The translations under genes and the position numbers were made by a program. Source: Anaerosacchariphilus hominis (GTDB lineage Bacteria; Bacillota; Clostridia; Lachnospirales; Lachnospiraceae). Taken from it: a stretch of DNA of 64,000 bases. This document shows, piece after piece, positions 44,295 to 52,522 of the stretch. The stretch's first letter is position 1, and every line of letters begins with the position of its first letter. The notes beneath the pieces were generated by a model that was given only the letters and a program-made list of their open reading frames with translations, ran no database searches and was not told the DNA's origin. The stretch lies in assembly GCF_014290175.1 (NCBI RefSeq), contig NZ_JACOOR010000006.1, forward strand, positions 186,001 to 250,000. Direction: 5' to 3'.

Positions 44295-44690
44295 TTATTT
44301 GATAAACCGGTCGATGGCTGCTGTCAGCTCCTCGATGGCTTCGTGATCACCGCTCTCAACAGCGTCCACCATGCAGTGCTCGATATGATCCTTCAGGATC
44401 ACCTTCGCCGTATTATTAATGGCCGCTTTCACGGCGGACAGCTGCACCAGCACCTCGCTGCAGTCCCGGCCGTCCTCCACCATCCGCTTGATGGATTCCA
44501 TATGGCCGATGGCTCTGGACAGGCGGTTCAGCACAGCCTTGGTATTCTGATGAGTATGGGTATGCCCGTGACTATGGCTATGCTCATGGCTGTGTCCGTC
44601 GGTGTGACTGTGCTCCTCATGGGTATGGGTGTGCTCATAGACGGTTCCGTCTGGTGCTACGTGTGTATGGGTATGGGTATGTTCACTCAT
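44295..44690 (-). CDS. CsoR-type metal-sensing repressor with His-rich N-terminus
   Basis: 131 residues from ATG 44690 (an upstream ATG at 44729 is also possible, as neither has a strong ribosome site). The first 50 residues contain 17 His, mostly as HTH and HSH repeats. The C-terminal domain is the CsoR/RcnR/FrmR helical fold, with Cys in GRDCSEV and His-x3-Cys in DHIEHC, the Cu(I) ligand pattern of CsoR. It probably derepresses metal efflux genes; no efflux gene is adjacent. Confidence 0.85.
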   Translation of the reverse strand: MSEHTHTHTHVAPDGTVYEHTHTHEEHSHTDGHSHEHSHSHGHTHTHQNTKAVLNRLSRAIGHMESIKRMVEDGRDCSEVLVQLSAVKAAINNTAKVILKDHIEHCMVDAVESGDHEAIEELTAAIDRFIK

Positions 44691-44833
44691 ATTTTCGCTC
44701 TCTTTCGCAACGCTGCCATTACTTTTCATGACAGCATCTACTTTCTTTTATTTTCATTCGGATTATATCATATCCTATACTGCAAATGCAATCCGGCCCA
44801 CGGGGATGTTTTTTCCGGATTTTCCGAATCCTG

Positions 44834-46306
44834 TTATCCCAGCCGCTTCCGCAGCTCTTCCTCCCGCTTTCCTGCGTTCAGGAGCCCTTCTGCTTCCGCG
44901 AATAGCTCCGGCAGCTCCTCCTGAAGCACCTTTTTGCACACCGGCTGCTCCCGGAGGCCGGTCAGGAAAATCACCAGCTCCTGTTTCTCCCCGAAGGTTT
45001 TCCGGATAAATCCGGCGCCGTTTTTCATGGCCGCTGCCAGCAGCTCTTCCTGCTGCAGAGCCAGTTCCCTTTCCTGACAGCTTCTTTCTGAAAACGCGTC
45101 CGCCGCTCCGGTGAGCCGCGCCTTTTTCCGGCAGGAGCCTATCACCTCAAAGAGCTGCTGCTCCTGTTCTTCCTCCCCGGCCCCCAGAAGTCCGTTCTCT
45201 TTTCGCACCGCCAGACTCTTCCGGCGGCTTTCCAGCCGTTCTTCGATGAGCGCCGTCATCTGCTCCGCGGAATAACCCAGCGTTCCCTGGCCCAGGCCGT
45301 CTGTGAAGAATCTGAGGCTGTCCGCCAGCTTCTTCTGCCCCGCGTAAGTCATGCCCATGGTGTAAATGCGCTGCAGCAGAAGCCATACGATACACAGACG
45401 TTCATCAAAGGGCAGTGCCGGAAGCTCTGCCCGCTCCGGTATGGTTCCCTCCAGAATCTGCTCCGGAGCCAGCTCCTTTTTCCATTTTTCATAGAGGCGG
45501 TAGTAAAAGGTGAACTCCGCCGCCGTATCCTCATCCTGTAGATACTGACTGAACAGAACTTCCTCCACGCCCAGCTCCAGTTCCTCCATGGTCAGCAATA
45601 TCTCCGACAAATCTTCCCAGGCCCGTCCGGTCACGAAGCCCTTTTCTCCAGGCTCCATCACATAGAAGCGCTCCGGCCGCAGCTCCAGGAAGGAAAGCAC
45701 CGCCGGATGCAGCCCCCGCTCGATGGCATAGGTCTTCCAGATGCCGAAATCCGGCTCCACATTCATGTACCGCACCCGGTCCAGAGTCACTGTGTCGAAC
45801 TCCCGCACGGAACGGTTGTAGGCCGGCGGGTTGCCTGCTGCCACGATAATCCATCCCTCGGGAAGCACATGGCTTCCGAAGGTCTTATACTGAAGGAACT
45901 GCAGCATGGCAGGCATCAGTGTCTCCGATACGCAGTTGATTTCGTCCAGAAATAAGATGCCGTCGGTACAGCCGGTTTTCTCTATCTGCTCGTAAACCGA
46001 TGCGATGATTTCACTCATGGTATAGGAGGTCACCGTATAGGTTTTCCCCGCAAACTCTTTCTCATTCAACACTGGCAGGCCAATGGCGCTCTGGCGGGTG
46101 TGATGGGTCATGGTATAGGCCACCAGGCCGATGGAACACTCCCGGGCTATCTGCTCCATAATAGCAGTTTTGCCGATACCCGGCGGACCGATAAGCAGCA
46201 CCGGGCGCTGACGGGGCACCGGGATCCGGAAGGTCCCGGCTGCGGTTCTAGCCGTATAAGCCCGGACCGTTTTCTTGATTTCATCTTTTGCTTCCTGTAT
46301 ATTCAT
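44834..46306 (-). CDS. MoxR-like AAA ATPase
   Basis: 490 residues: Walker A GPPGIGKT (about 38-45), Walker B GILFLDEIN, sensor region VAAGNPPAYN, then a long helical C-terminal part rich in Glu and Leu. It forms a pair with the VWA protein encoded upstream, whose stop overlaps this start by 4 bp. Such MoxR/VWA pairs act as chaperone-like systems that assemble or activate metal-dependent or multi-subunit proteins; the client here is unknown. Confidence 0.85.
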   Translation of the reverse strand: MNIQEAKDEIKKTVRAYTARTAAGTFRIPVPRQRPVLLIGPPGIGKTAIMEQIARECSIGLVAYTMTHHTRQSAIGLPVLNEKEFAGKTYTVTSYTMSEIIASVYEQIEKTGCTDGILFLDEINCVSETLMPAMLQFLQYKTFGSHVLPEGWIIVAAGNPPAYNRSVREFDTVTLDRVRYMNVEPDFGIWKTYAIERGLHPAVLSFLELRPERFYVMEPGEKGFVTGRAWEDLSEILLTMEELELGVEEVLFSQYLQDEDTAAEFTFYYRLYEKWKKELAPEQILEGTIPERAELPALPFDERLCIVWLLLQRIYTMGMTYAGQKKLADSLRFFTDGLGQGTLGYSAEQMTALIEERLESRRKSLAVRKENGLLGAGEEEQEQQLFEVIGSCRKKARLTGAADAFSERSCQERELALQQEELLAAAMKNGAGFIRKTFGEKQELVIFLTGLREQPVCKKVLQEELPELFAEAEGLLNAGKREEELRKRLG

Positions 46307-47526
46307 GTCTTTCTCTCCTCCAGTACCAGACGGTGTACCCAGTCCGGCATATCAATGGCGTCAAAATGACCGTTCAGCATCACGAACCAGACCTGATAAT
46401 CCGGTTCCCGCTTCGGATACCAGCCGCAGCCGTCCGTAAAGTACAGAATTCCCTGCAAATCCCGCAGCTCACCCTGCTGCCGCAGCTCCTCGATCCGCGC
46501 AAAAGCCGGACGAAAATCGGTGCCGCCCCCGCCCCGGATCTCCAGGTGCTCCAGATATTTTTCGAATTCTTCTCGGCTGTGAATACAGTCGTCCCGCTGG
46601 ATCTGATTGTCGCACTGGATCAGGTGCAGGCAGAAGCTTCGGAAGAACAGGCGCTCCTGCTCCAAAATTCCCCGTGTTTCCTCCAGGAAGACACGTACCA
46701 ACTCCTTTTCGCAGGATCCGGAGGTATCGATGACAATGACCAGGTCGGCGATTTTCCGTTCCTCGCTGTATTCCAGCGGTTCTATCAGCGGCATATTTCC
46801 ATACATTTCCAGTCCGTAAGTGTACCAGGAATACTGAAACTCGTCCAGATTCAGGCGGCTGTCCTCCCGATAGGAGGACAGGCCTCTTAAAATACTCCGA
46901 TAATCGCCCCGCTGACCGGCTGCAGGGACGAGACGCTGGATTCGGTTCCGTTTGGCCGTTCCGGCCTTTCGCTTCCGGCGGGGATTGCCGCTTCGAAGCA
47001 GCTTCTCACCCTGCCCCTGCCAGAAAGCCTTTTCCCGCTCATCAGGCTTCTGTCCCCAGAGGCTGTGGTCGTCTACCGGGGGCTTTTCCGGGATAGCTTT
47101 TCCCCAAAGCTCCTCCGTCAGCGCCCAGGCCTTTTCGTCGCAGTCAGACTCCCAGGCTTTTCTCTCCTTTGGTTCCACACGCCAGGCCTCGAAGGGGTGA
47201 CCCAGAAGGCAGTGGCTGAGCATGTGCAGCAGCTCCCGGCAGAGGAAATCGCTGTCTTTTAGAAAATCTGACCGAATCCGGGACGGGGAGAGATAAAAGA
47301 CGCGGCCGTCGGTCCGGAAGCCCTCTTTGTCTCCACCCTCCCCTTGCTCCCTATTCTCCATTATTTTCACTTCTGTCACAACCTGTTCCGGCTGCTTCTG
47401 TTCCTCTATCCGGAACCTCACTGCGCCCAGCACCGGTGCGAGACCGTGGAACTGCTGATAAAGCTTCAGCTTTGCCAGATCGAGGATTTCGTATTCTGTT
47501 GTATACTGACTGGCCTGATTTTCCAT
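46303..47526 (-). CDS. VWA-like domain protein with putative metallopeptidase region (DUF2201-like)
   Basis: 407 residues. The N-terminal region has LLHMLSHCLLGH, a His-rich helix like the putative metallopeptidase domain of this family; a basic linker (GNPRRKRKAGTAKRNR) follows; the C-terminal VWA-like domain has the MIDAS-type DTSGSC and later GGGTDF and YFTDG. It is co-transcribed with the MoxR-like ATPase downstream, suggesting a joint function in protein remodelling. Confidence 0.8.
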   Translation of the reverse strand: MENQASQYTTEYEILDLAKLKLYQQFHGLAPVLGAVRFRIEEQKQPEQVVTEVKIMENREQGEGGDKEGFRTDGRVFYLSPSRIRSDFLKDSDFLCRELLHMLSHCLLGHPFEAWRVEPKERKAWESDCDEKAWALTEELWGKAIPEKPPVDDHSLWGQKPDEREKAFWQGQGEKLLRSGNPRRKRKAGTAKRNRIQRLVPAAGQRGDYRSILRGLSSYREDSRLNLDEFQYSWYTYGLEMYGNMPLIEPLEYSEERKIADLVIVIDTSGSCEKELVRVFLEETRGILEQERLFFRSFCLHLIQCDNQIQRDDCIHSREEFEKYLEHLEIRGGGGTDFRPAFARIEELRQQGELRDLQGILYFTDGCGWYPKREPDYQVWFVMLNGHFDAIDMPDWVHRLVLEERKT

Positions 47527-47603
47527 GCCCCGCTCCGCTTCCTTTCGCCTTTCTTCTTGTCTATTATTTTAACACGATGACGCAGATTTATAAAGAACCC
47601 TTC

Positions 47604-47650
47604 ATTTATAAAAAAGAATGTAACATGGTATTTCCTATAGAGCAAAAAAA
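47604..47650. repeat. remnant of the hairpin-element ends next to the asnS terminator
   Basis: TTTATAAAAAAGAATGT (47604-47620) resembles the left end of the element at 49232, and ATTTCCTATAGAGCAAAAAA (from 47630) matches the element end motif. No internal part is present. Confidence 0.5.
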
Positions 47651-47692
47651 TATCTGTATCATTTTCCTCGGAAAATGATACAGATATTTTTA
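47646..47692 (-). terminator. terminator of asnS
   Basis: A 22-bp stem of nearly perfect complement (AAATATCTGTATCATTTTCC and its complement), then TTTTTTT on the minus strand. The T-run continues into the motif GCTCTATAGGAAAT that recurs elsewhere in the window. Confidence 0.85.
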
Positions 47693-47706
47693 ATTTCTTA
47701 TGAAAA

Positions 47707-49098
47707 CTACAGCTCGCAGTTCTTCACAGTTCTCGGGAACGGAATCACGTCGCGGATGTTGCCCATGCCGGTCAGGTACATGACGCAGCGCTCGAAGCCC
47801 AGACCGAAACCAGAATGACGGACGGAACCGTATTTCCGCAGATCCAGGTAGAAGCCGTAGTCCTCTTCCTTCAGGCCCAGTTCCTGCATACGGCCGGTGA
47901 GCTTGCCTAAGTCGTCCTCTCTCTGGCTTCCGCCGATGATCTCGCCGATGCCCGGTACCAGGCAGTCCATAGCCGCTACGGTCTTGCCGTCCTCGTTCAG
48001 CTTCATGTAGAAGGCCTTGATGTCCTTCGGATAGTCGGTGACGAAGATCGGGCGCTTGAATACCTGCTCGGTCAGGTAACGCTCATGCTCGGTCTGCAGG
48101 TCGCAGCCCCAGCTTACCTTGTAATCAAAGTTGTCGTTGTTCTTCTCCAGAATCTCGATGGCTTCTGTGTAGGTCACATGTCCGAACTCAGAGTTCAGGA
48201 CACCGTGGAGTCTCTCCAGAAGTCCTTTGTCCACAAACTGATTGAAGAAGTTCATCTCCTCCGGAGCATTCTCCAGCACGTAGCTGATGACATATTTCAG
48301 CATGGCCTCGGCCACTTCCATATTATCCTCCAGATCCGCAAATGCCATCTCCGGCTCGATCATCCAGAACTCTGCCGCATGACGGGTGGTATTGGAATTC
48401 TCTGCGCGGAAGGTGGGTCCGAAGGTGTAGATGTCACGGAAGGCCATGGCGTATGTCTCGCCATTCAGCTGTCCGCTTACAGTCAAGTTCGTCTCTTTTC
48501 CGAAGAAGTCCTGGCTGTAATCTATCTTGCCGTCCTCGGTCTTCGGTATGTTATTCAGATCCATGGTGGTTACCTGAAACATCTCGCCTGCGCCCTCGCA
48601 GTCGCTGCCGGTGATCAGCGGCGTGTGTACATATACAAAGCCTTTCTCCTGGAAGAACTGATGGATTGCGTAGGCGATCAGGGAGCGTACCCGGAATACA
48701 GCCTGGAAGGTATTGGTTCTGGCACGCAGATGGGGAATGGTTCTCAGGTACTCGAAGGAGTGTCGCTTCTTCTGCAGCGGATAATCCGGCGCGGAATCAC
48801 CCTCTACAGTAACCTCTGCGGCCTGAATCTCAAAGGGCTGCTTTGCCTCCGGTGTAGCAATCAGAGTTCCCTTTACTATGACGGCTGCTCCCACATTCAG
48901 CTTGGAAACCTCTTTAAAATTCCCCATGTTATCATGGTATACGATCTGCAGTGTCTGGAAACAGCTTCCGTCTCCCATGACCAGGAAGCCGAAGGCCTTG
49001 GATCCACGGTTACTGCGGACCCAGCCTGCTACAGTGATTTCTTTGTCCAGATAGCTTTCGGTATTGCGATATAACTCTTTTACGGTAATACACTTCAT
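47707..49098 (-). CDS. asnS: asparaginyl-tRNA synthetase
   Basis: 463 residues, class II synthetase. An N-terminal OB-fold anticodon domain (about 15-110) is followed by the catalytic core with motif 2 ([26 protein letters not shown]) and motif 3 ([15 protein letters not shown]). It charges tRNA-Asn. It is monocistronic between the hairpin-rich intergenic region and a strong terminator. Confidence 0.96.
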   Translation of the reverse strand: MKCITVKELYRNTESYLDKEITVAGWVRSNRGSKAFGFLVMGDGSCFQTLQIVYHDNMGNFKEVSKLNVGAAVIVKGTLIATPEAKQPFEIQAAEVTVEGDSAPDYPLQKKRHSFEYLRTIPHLRARTNTFQAVFRVRSLIAYAIHQFFQEKGFVYVHTPLITGSDCEGAGEMFQVTTMDLNNIPKTEDGKIDYSQDFFGKETNLTVSGQLNGETYAMAFRDIYTFGPTFRAENSNTTRHAAEFWMIEPEMAFADLEDNMEVAEAMLKYVISYVLENAPEEMNFFNQFVDKGLLERLHGVLNSEFGHVTYTEAIEILEKNNDNFDYKVSWGCDLQTEHERYLTEQVFKRPIFVTDYPKDIKAFYMKLNEDGKTVAAMDCLVPGIGEIIGGSQREDDLGKLTGRMQELGLKEEDYGFYLDLRKYGSVRHSGFGLGFERCVMYLTGMGNIRDVIPFPRTVKNCEL

Positions 49099-49231
49099 AT
49101 TGTCTGTCCCTGTCCTTTTTTACTTCTTTTTCTTATGCTTTCGGCATTTGCTCTCCCGTATGCCGATTCAGATTACAGTATAGCGCATTTTCTCCGGGTC
49201 TGCAAGACGGGAATCTCAAAGAATCCGTCCC

Positions 49232-49352
49232 TTTTCCATAAAAAAGAATGTGCCGTTGGCACATTCTCGCGCCGAGGCGCGGTTGCCTTGACAACCATCT
49301 ACCACTGCGCCGAGTGCGCATCCCCCCGGAGGTTTTTTTGCTCTATAGGAAG
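49232..49352. repeat. hairpin-rich intergenic element, copy B (121 bp)
   Basis: Bounded by CTTTCC-like left end and TTTTTTTGCTCTATAGGAA right end. Inside, in order on the plus strand: a 10-bp hairpin AGAATGTGCC/GGCACATTCT, GCGCC/GGCGC, GGTTG/CAACC, the single-stranded CATCTACCA, and a GCGC/GCGC hairpin. On the minus strand the first hairpin plus TTTTTT looks like an intrinsic terminator. It contains no open frame. It shares length and structure with copy A at 49383. Confidence 0.65.
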
Positions 49353-49382
49353 CAAGACTTTCGTGCTTTAACGTGATACTGT

Positions 49383-49504
49383 ATTTCCTATAGAGTAAGA
49401 AAGAATCCTGCCTTGCAGGATTCTCCGCCTGCGGCAGGTCGCCTAAGCGACATACTACTTCTCCGCCGCAGTGCGATAATATTTTTTATGCAATAGGGAA
49501 TTCC
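49383..49504. repeat. hairpin-rich intergenic element, copy A (122 bp)
   Basis: Left end ATTTCCTATAGAGTAAGAAA and right end TTTTTTATGCAATAGGGAAT are imperfect inverted repeats. The interior has the same order as copy B with different bases: AGAATCCTGC/GCAGGATTCT, CCGC/GCGG, GTCGC/GCGAC, then ATACTAC and a CGC/GCG hairpin. The changed pairs keep the stems. Together with copy B it fills most of the 487-bp gap upstream of asnS. Confidence 0.65.
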
Positions 49505-49526
49505 ATAGGAATTTCCTATTGCATAA
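49486..49526. repeat. inverted repeat at the end of copy A
   Basis: 19-bp arms with one mismatch (49486-49504 and 49508-49526) around 3 bp. The second arm is an inverted copy of the element end and abuts the next gene's terminator. Confidence 0.7.
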
Positions 49527-49530
49527 AAAC

Positions 49531-49560
49531 ACCCTGCAAATCTGTTCCGATCTGCAGGGT
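49531..49560 (-). terminator. terminator of the low-complexity lipoprotein gene
   Basis: ACCCTGCA and TGCAGGGT arms, extended by an inner 3-bp stem, then GTTTTTATGCAATAGG on the minus strand. Confidence 0.75.
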
Positions 49561-49585
49561 ATGGCTTTTTTCTTTTTTGGTCTGA

Positions 49586-49933
49586 CTAACGGGTAGTCTG
49601 GTTTGTGGTGCCGTTCGTCATATCGTCTACCACATTTTCGGTGCCGTCCACCACGTCGTCCACGCCGTTCATAATGCCGTCTCCCACATCTTCCACCGCG
49701 TCGCCTGCGCCGTCTACGGCGTCATCCACAATGTTGCCGCCATTGACTTTGTCATTGTTTATGGTGCCGTTGGTGGTTCCATTGGTGGTATCGTTGCCGT
49801 TATTGTCGGTGGTATTTTCGGTGTTCGGCGTGTTACCGGTGCCGCCGTTGTTATCGGAATTGCCACAGGCGGTCACGGACAGTACCATGACAAGGAGCAG
49901 CAAACCTGCTGTGTATTTTCTGAGCTTTTTCAT
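49586..49933 (-). CDS. low-complexity lipoprotein
   Basis: 115 residues from ATG 49933 (AGGAG upstream). A signal peptide ends in the lipobox VTAC (Cys about residue 23). The mature part is Asn/Thr/Gly/Asp rich, then has repeats of the VDD-AVDG-VGDG type with valine every three to four residues, suggesting amphipathic helices. It contains no Trp or Cys after the lipobox. The function is unknown; similar short acidic lipoproteins are common in Clostridia. Confidence 0.75.
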   Translation of the reverse strand: MKKLRKYTAGLLLLVMVLSVTACGNSDNNGGTGNTPNTENTTDNNGNDTTNGTTNGTINNDKVNGGNIVDDAVDGAGDAVEDVGDGIMNGVDDVVDGTENVVDDMTNGTTNQTTR

Positions 49934-50052
49934 AATATGAATTCTCCTTTCTGCCGTCTCTGACGGGTTCTGTTGGTCTATCCACATTATGAGCTGTTCC
50001 GAACTTTTTTATGCACAGGGAACTGTTGTTTTTTCCACTTTGTTCTACTGAA

Positions 50053-50088
50053 AAAGCAACGCAGTCTTTTTTCGGACTGCATTGCTTT
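50053..50088 (-). terminator. terminator after the zinc-ribbon membrane protein gene
   Basis: AAAGCAACGCAGTC and GACTGCATTGCTTT form a 14-bp stem with one mismatch and an 8-nt loop, just after the stop at 50095. Confidence 0.7.
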
Positions 50089-50094
50089 CAGGGT

Positions 50095-50490
50095 TTAACT
50101 TCTCTTCTGGAATTCGGTGCGGCATTTGGGGCAGGTTACGATGATTTTACCTTTGCCCTTGGGGACGCGGATTTTCTGGCCACAGGATGGGCACTTGTAG
50201 ATGTGATGGGTTTTGCGGTCGGCCATGTCCCGCTTCCAGGTGTTCCACTTGTATTTCAGCTTGTTCTGCCAGGTCAGGAATTTCTGGTTCTCAGCGTAGC
50301 GGCGGTTGTAGTCTCGGGAAAACATGCGGTAATAACAGTAAGCGAGGATCGCCAGCACCAGGCAGACCAGGATGTTGCTGTGTATGAAGATATTCAGGAT
50401 TACCAGGATCAGACATACTGCAGTTAAAAAACGGGATAGTTGGTCGGCGCCGTAGCGGCCTTGCATGAAACGCCTAAATTTTTCTCGCAT
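50095..50490 (-). CDS. small membrane protein with C-terminal zinc ribbon
   Basis: 131 residues. Two hydrophobic segments (about 20-60) are followed by a basic stretch and a zinc ribbon with CPSCG and CPKCRTEF (four Cys). The ribbon resembles FmdB/MJ0042-type putative nucleic-acid or protein-binding ribbons on the cytoplasmic side. Its role is unknown. It is monocistronic between the ABC operon and the lipoprotein gene. Confidence 0.8.
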   Translation of the reverse strand: MREKFRRFMQGRYGADQLSRFLTAVCLILVILNIFIHSNILVCLVLAILAYCYYRMFSRDYNRRYAENQKFLTWQNKLKYKWNTWKRDMADRKTHHIYKCPSCGQKIRVPKGKGKIIVTCPKCRTEFQKRS

Positions 50491-50602
50491 AGTAAACTCC
50501 TTTTAAGACGGACGCTCTGCAAGGTTCAAAAATCATGTGTGCGGATGTTTCACGGGCACCCTGATTTTCTGAACCCCTCAGAGCTGATTTTTAAGATTAA
50601 GA

Positions 50603-52522
50603 TTATGACAGCTCGAAGGCTCCGGTGTAGAGCTGATAATACTTGCCCTTCTGGGCGATCAGCTCCTCGTGGTTGCCACGCTCGATGATGCGTCCCTGCT
50701 CCAGAACCATGATCACGTCGGAGTTCTGAACTGTGGAAAGCCTATGGGCGATGACGAATACGGTTCTGCCCTGCATCAGGCTGTCCATGCCTCGCTGGAC
50801 GATTGATTCGGTTCGGGTGTCGATGCTCGATGTAGCCTCATCCAGGATCAGGACGGGCGGGTCGGCGATAGCTGCCCGGGCGATGGTCAAAAGCTGACGC
50901 TGGCCCTGGGACAGGTTGCCGCCGTCGCCGGTGAGCATGGTATCGTAGCCCTGGGGCAGATGCCTGATGAAGCTGTCAGCTCCGGCAAGCATGGCTGCGC
51001 CTTTAACTTCACTGTCAGTGGCGTCCAGTTTGCCGTAGCGGATGTTATCGGCTACGGTGCCGGTGAACAGGTGGCTGTCCTGGAGTACCATGCCTAAGGA
51101 CCGGCGCAGATCCTGCTTTTTGATCTTGTTGATGTTAATGCCATCGTAGCGGATCTTGCCGTCCTGGATGTCGTAAAAGCGGTTGATTAGGTTCGTGATG
51201 GTGGTTTTTCCGGCTCCGGTGGCTCCTACGAAGGCTACCTTCTGGCCGGGCTTCGCGTAAAGCCTGATGTCGTGGAGGACGGTTTTGTCCGGAGTGTAGC
51301 CGAAGTCTACGCCGTCCATGACTACGTCGCCCTTCAGCTCGGTGTAGGTGACGGTGCCGTCGTGATGGGGATGCTTCCAGGCCCAGGTGCCGGTACGCTC
51401 CGGAACCTCTACCAATTCACCGTCCTCGTAGCGGGCGTTGACCAGGGTGACATAGCCGTGATCCTCTTCGGAGGGCTCATCCATCAGATCGAAGATTCGC
51501 TCCGCGCCTGCCAGCGCCATGATGATGGAATTGAACTGCTGGGCGATCTGGGTGATGGGCTGGTTAAAGCTCCGGGTAAGCTGCAGGAAGGACGCAAGGC
51601 CGCCCAGGGTCAGGCCGCCGATCCCGCCGATGGCAAGCAGGGATCCCAGAATGGTTGTCAGAACGTAGTTGATGTTTCCGATATTTCCCATGATGGGCAT
51701 CAGCACGTTAGCGTATATATTGGCATTGCTGGCGCTGTCGAAGAGCTTGTCATTCAGCTCCTTGAATTTTTCTTTGGCTTCTTCTTCGTGGCAGAAGACT
51801 TTGACTACCTTCTGGCCGTCCATCATTTCTTCGATGTAGCCGTTGACTTTACCGAGATCCTGCTGCTGGGCCATAAAGTAACGGCCGGACTGTCCGCCGA
51901 TTTTCTTAATGACCTGTGTCATGACGAATACCATGACTACGATCATCAGGGTCAGGATCGGGCTTAAGTACAGCATGGACGCGAAGACACTAACGATGGT
52001 AATGGCAGAGGACAGCAGCTGCGGGATGCTCTGGCTGATCATCTGGCGCAGGGTGTCGGTATCGTTGGTATAGATACTCATCAGATCGCCGTGGGTATGG
52101 GTGTCAAAGAACGGAATGGACAGGGTCTCCATGTGGTCGAACAGGCCGTCTCTCACTTTTTTCAGGCTGCCCTCGGAAATCTGAATCATCAGGCGGTTGT
52201 ACAGATAGTTGGAAAGTACGCCCACCAGGTAAATAACTGCCATGGTGGCAAGAGCTTTGAACAACGGGGCGAAGTCCGGCGCTGAGCTTCCAAGTAACGG
52301 TGTAATATAGTCGTCGATCAGGGACTGCAGGAATAAGCTGCCGTATACGTTGGCCAGGACGCCGACTACGATGCCGATGATGACCAGTACGCACTGGATC
52401 GGATAACCTTTTACAATGATGTCGAAGATCCGCTTCAGAGTCTTCATGGGATTTTTGGCTTTTGGTCCGTTTTTCATACCTCTGGGGCCTCCGGGACCGC
52501 CGGGTCTTTTATTGTTGCTCAT
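50603..52522 (-). CDS. ABC exporter half-transporter B (fused permease-ATPase)
   Basis: 639 residues. A six-TM exporter domain (about 35-340) is followed by an ATPase with Walker A GATGAGKT, signature LSQGQRQLL and Walker B VLILDEATSSID. The N-terminus has a Gly/Pro/Arg-rich tail of about 25 residues. Its start overlaps the stop of the partner gene as ATGA, so a heterodimeric exporter (MdlAB/BmrCD-like) is likely. The substrate may be drugs, lipids or peptides. Confidence 0.93.
   Translation of the reverse strand: MSNNKRPGGPGGPRGMKNGPKAKNPMKTLKRIFDIIVKGYPIQCVLVIIGIVVGVLANVYGSLFLQSLIDDYITPLLGSSAPDFAPLFKALATMAVIYLVGVLSNYLYNRLMIQISEGSLKKVRDGLFDHMETLSIPFFDTHTHGDLMSIYTNDTDTLRQMISQSIPQLLSSAITIVSVFASMLYLSPILTLMIVVMVFVMTQVIKKIGGQSGRYFMAQQQDLGKVNGYIEEMMDGQKVVKVFCHEEEAKEKFKELNDKLFDSASNANIYANVLMPIMGNIGNINYVLTTILGSLLAIGGIGGLTLGGLASFLQLTRSFNQPITQIAQQFNSIIMALAGAERIFDLMDEPSEEDHGYVTLVNARYEDGELVEVPERTGTWAWKHPHHDGTVTYTELKGDVVMDGVDFGYTPDKTVLHDIRLYAKPGQKVAFVGATGAGKTTITNLINRFYDIQDGKIRYDGININKIKKQDLRRSLGMVLQDSHLFTGTVADNIRYGKLDATDSEVKGAAMLAGADSFIRHLPQGYDTMLTGDGGNLSQGQRQLLTIARAAIADPPVLILDEATSSIDTRTESIVQRGMDSLMQGRTVFVIAHRLSTVQNSDVIMVLEQGRIIERGNHEELIAQKGKYYQLYTGAFELS

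Noticed and set aside
49232..49352. A tRNA gene on the minus strand (CAGTGGTAGATGG looks like a D-arm)
   Set aside because: There is no acceptor stem, T-arm (TTCNANNC) or anticodon arm in the right places; it is treated as part of the hairpin element.
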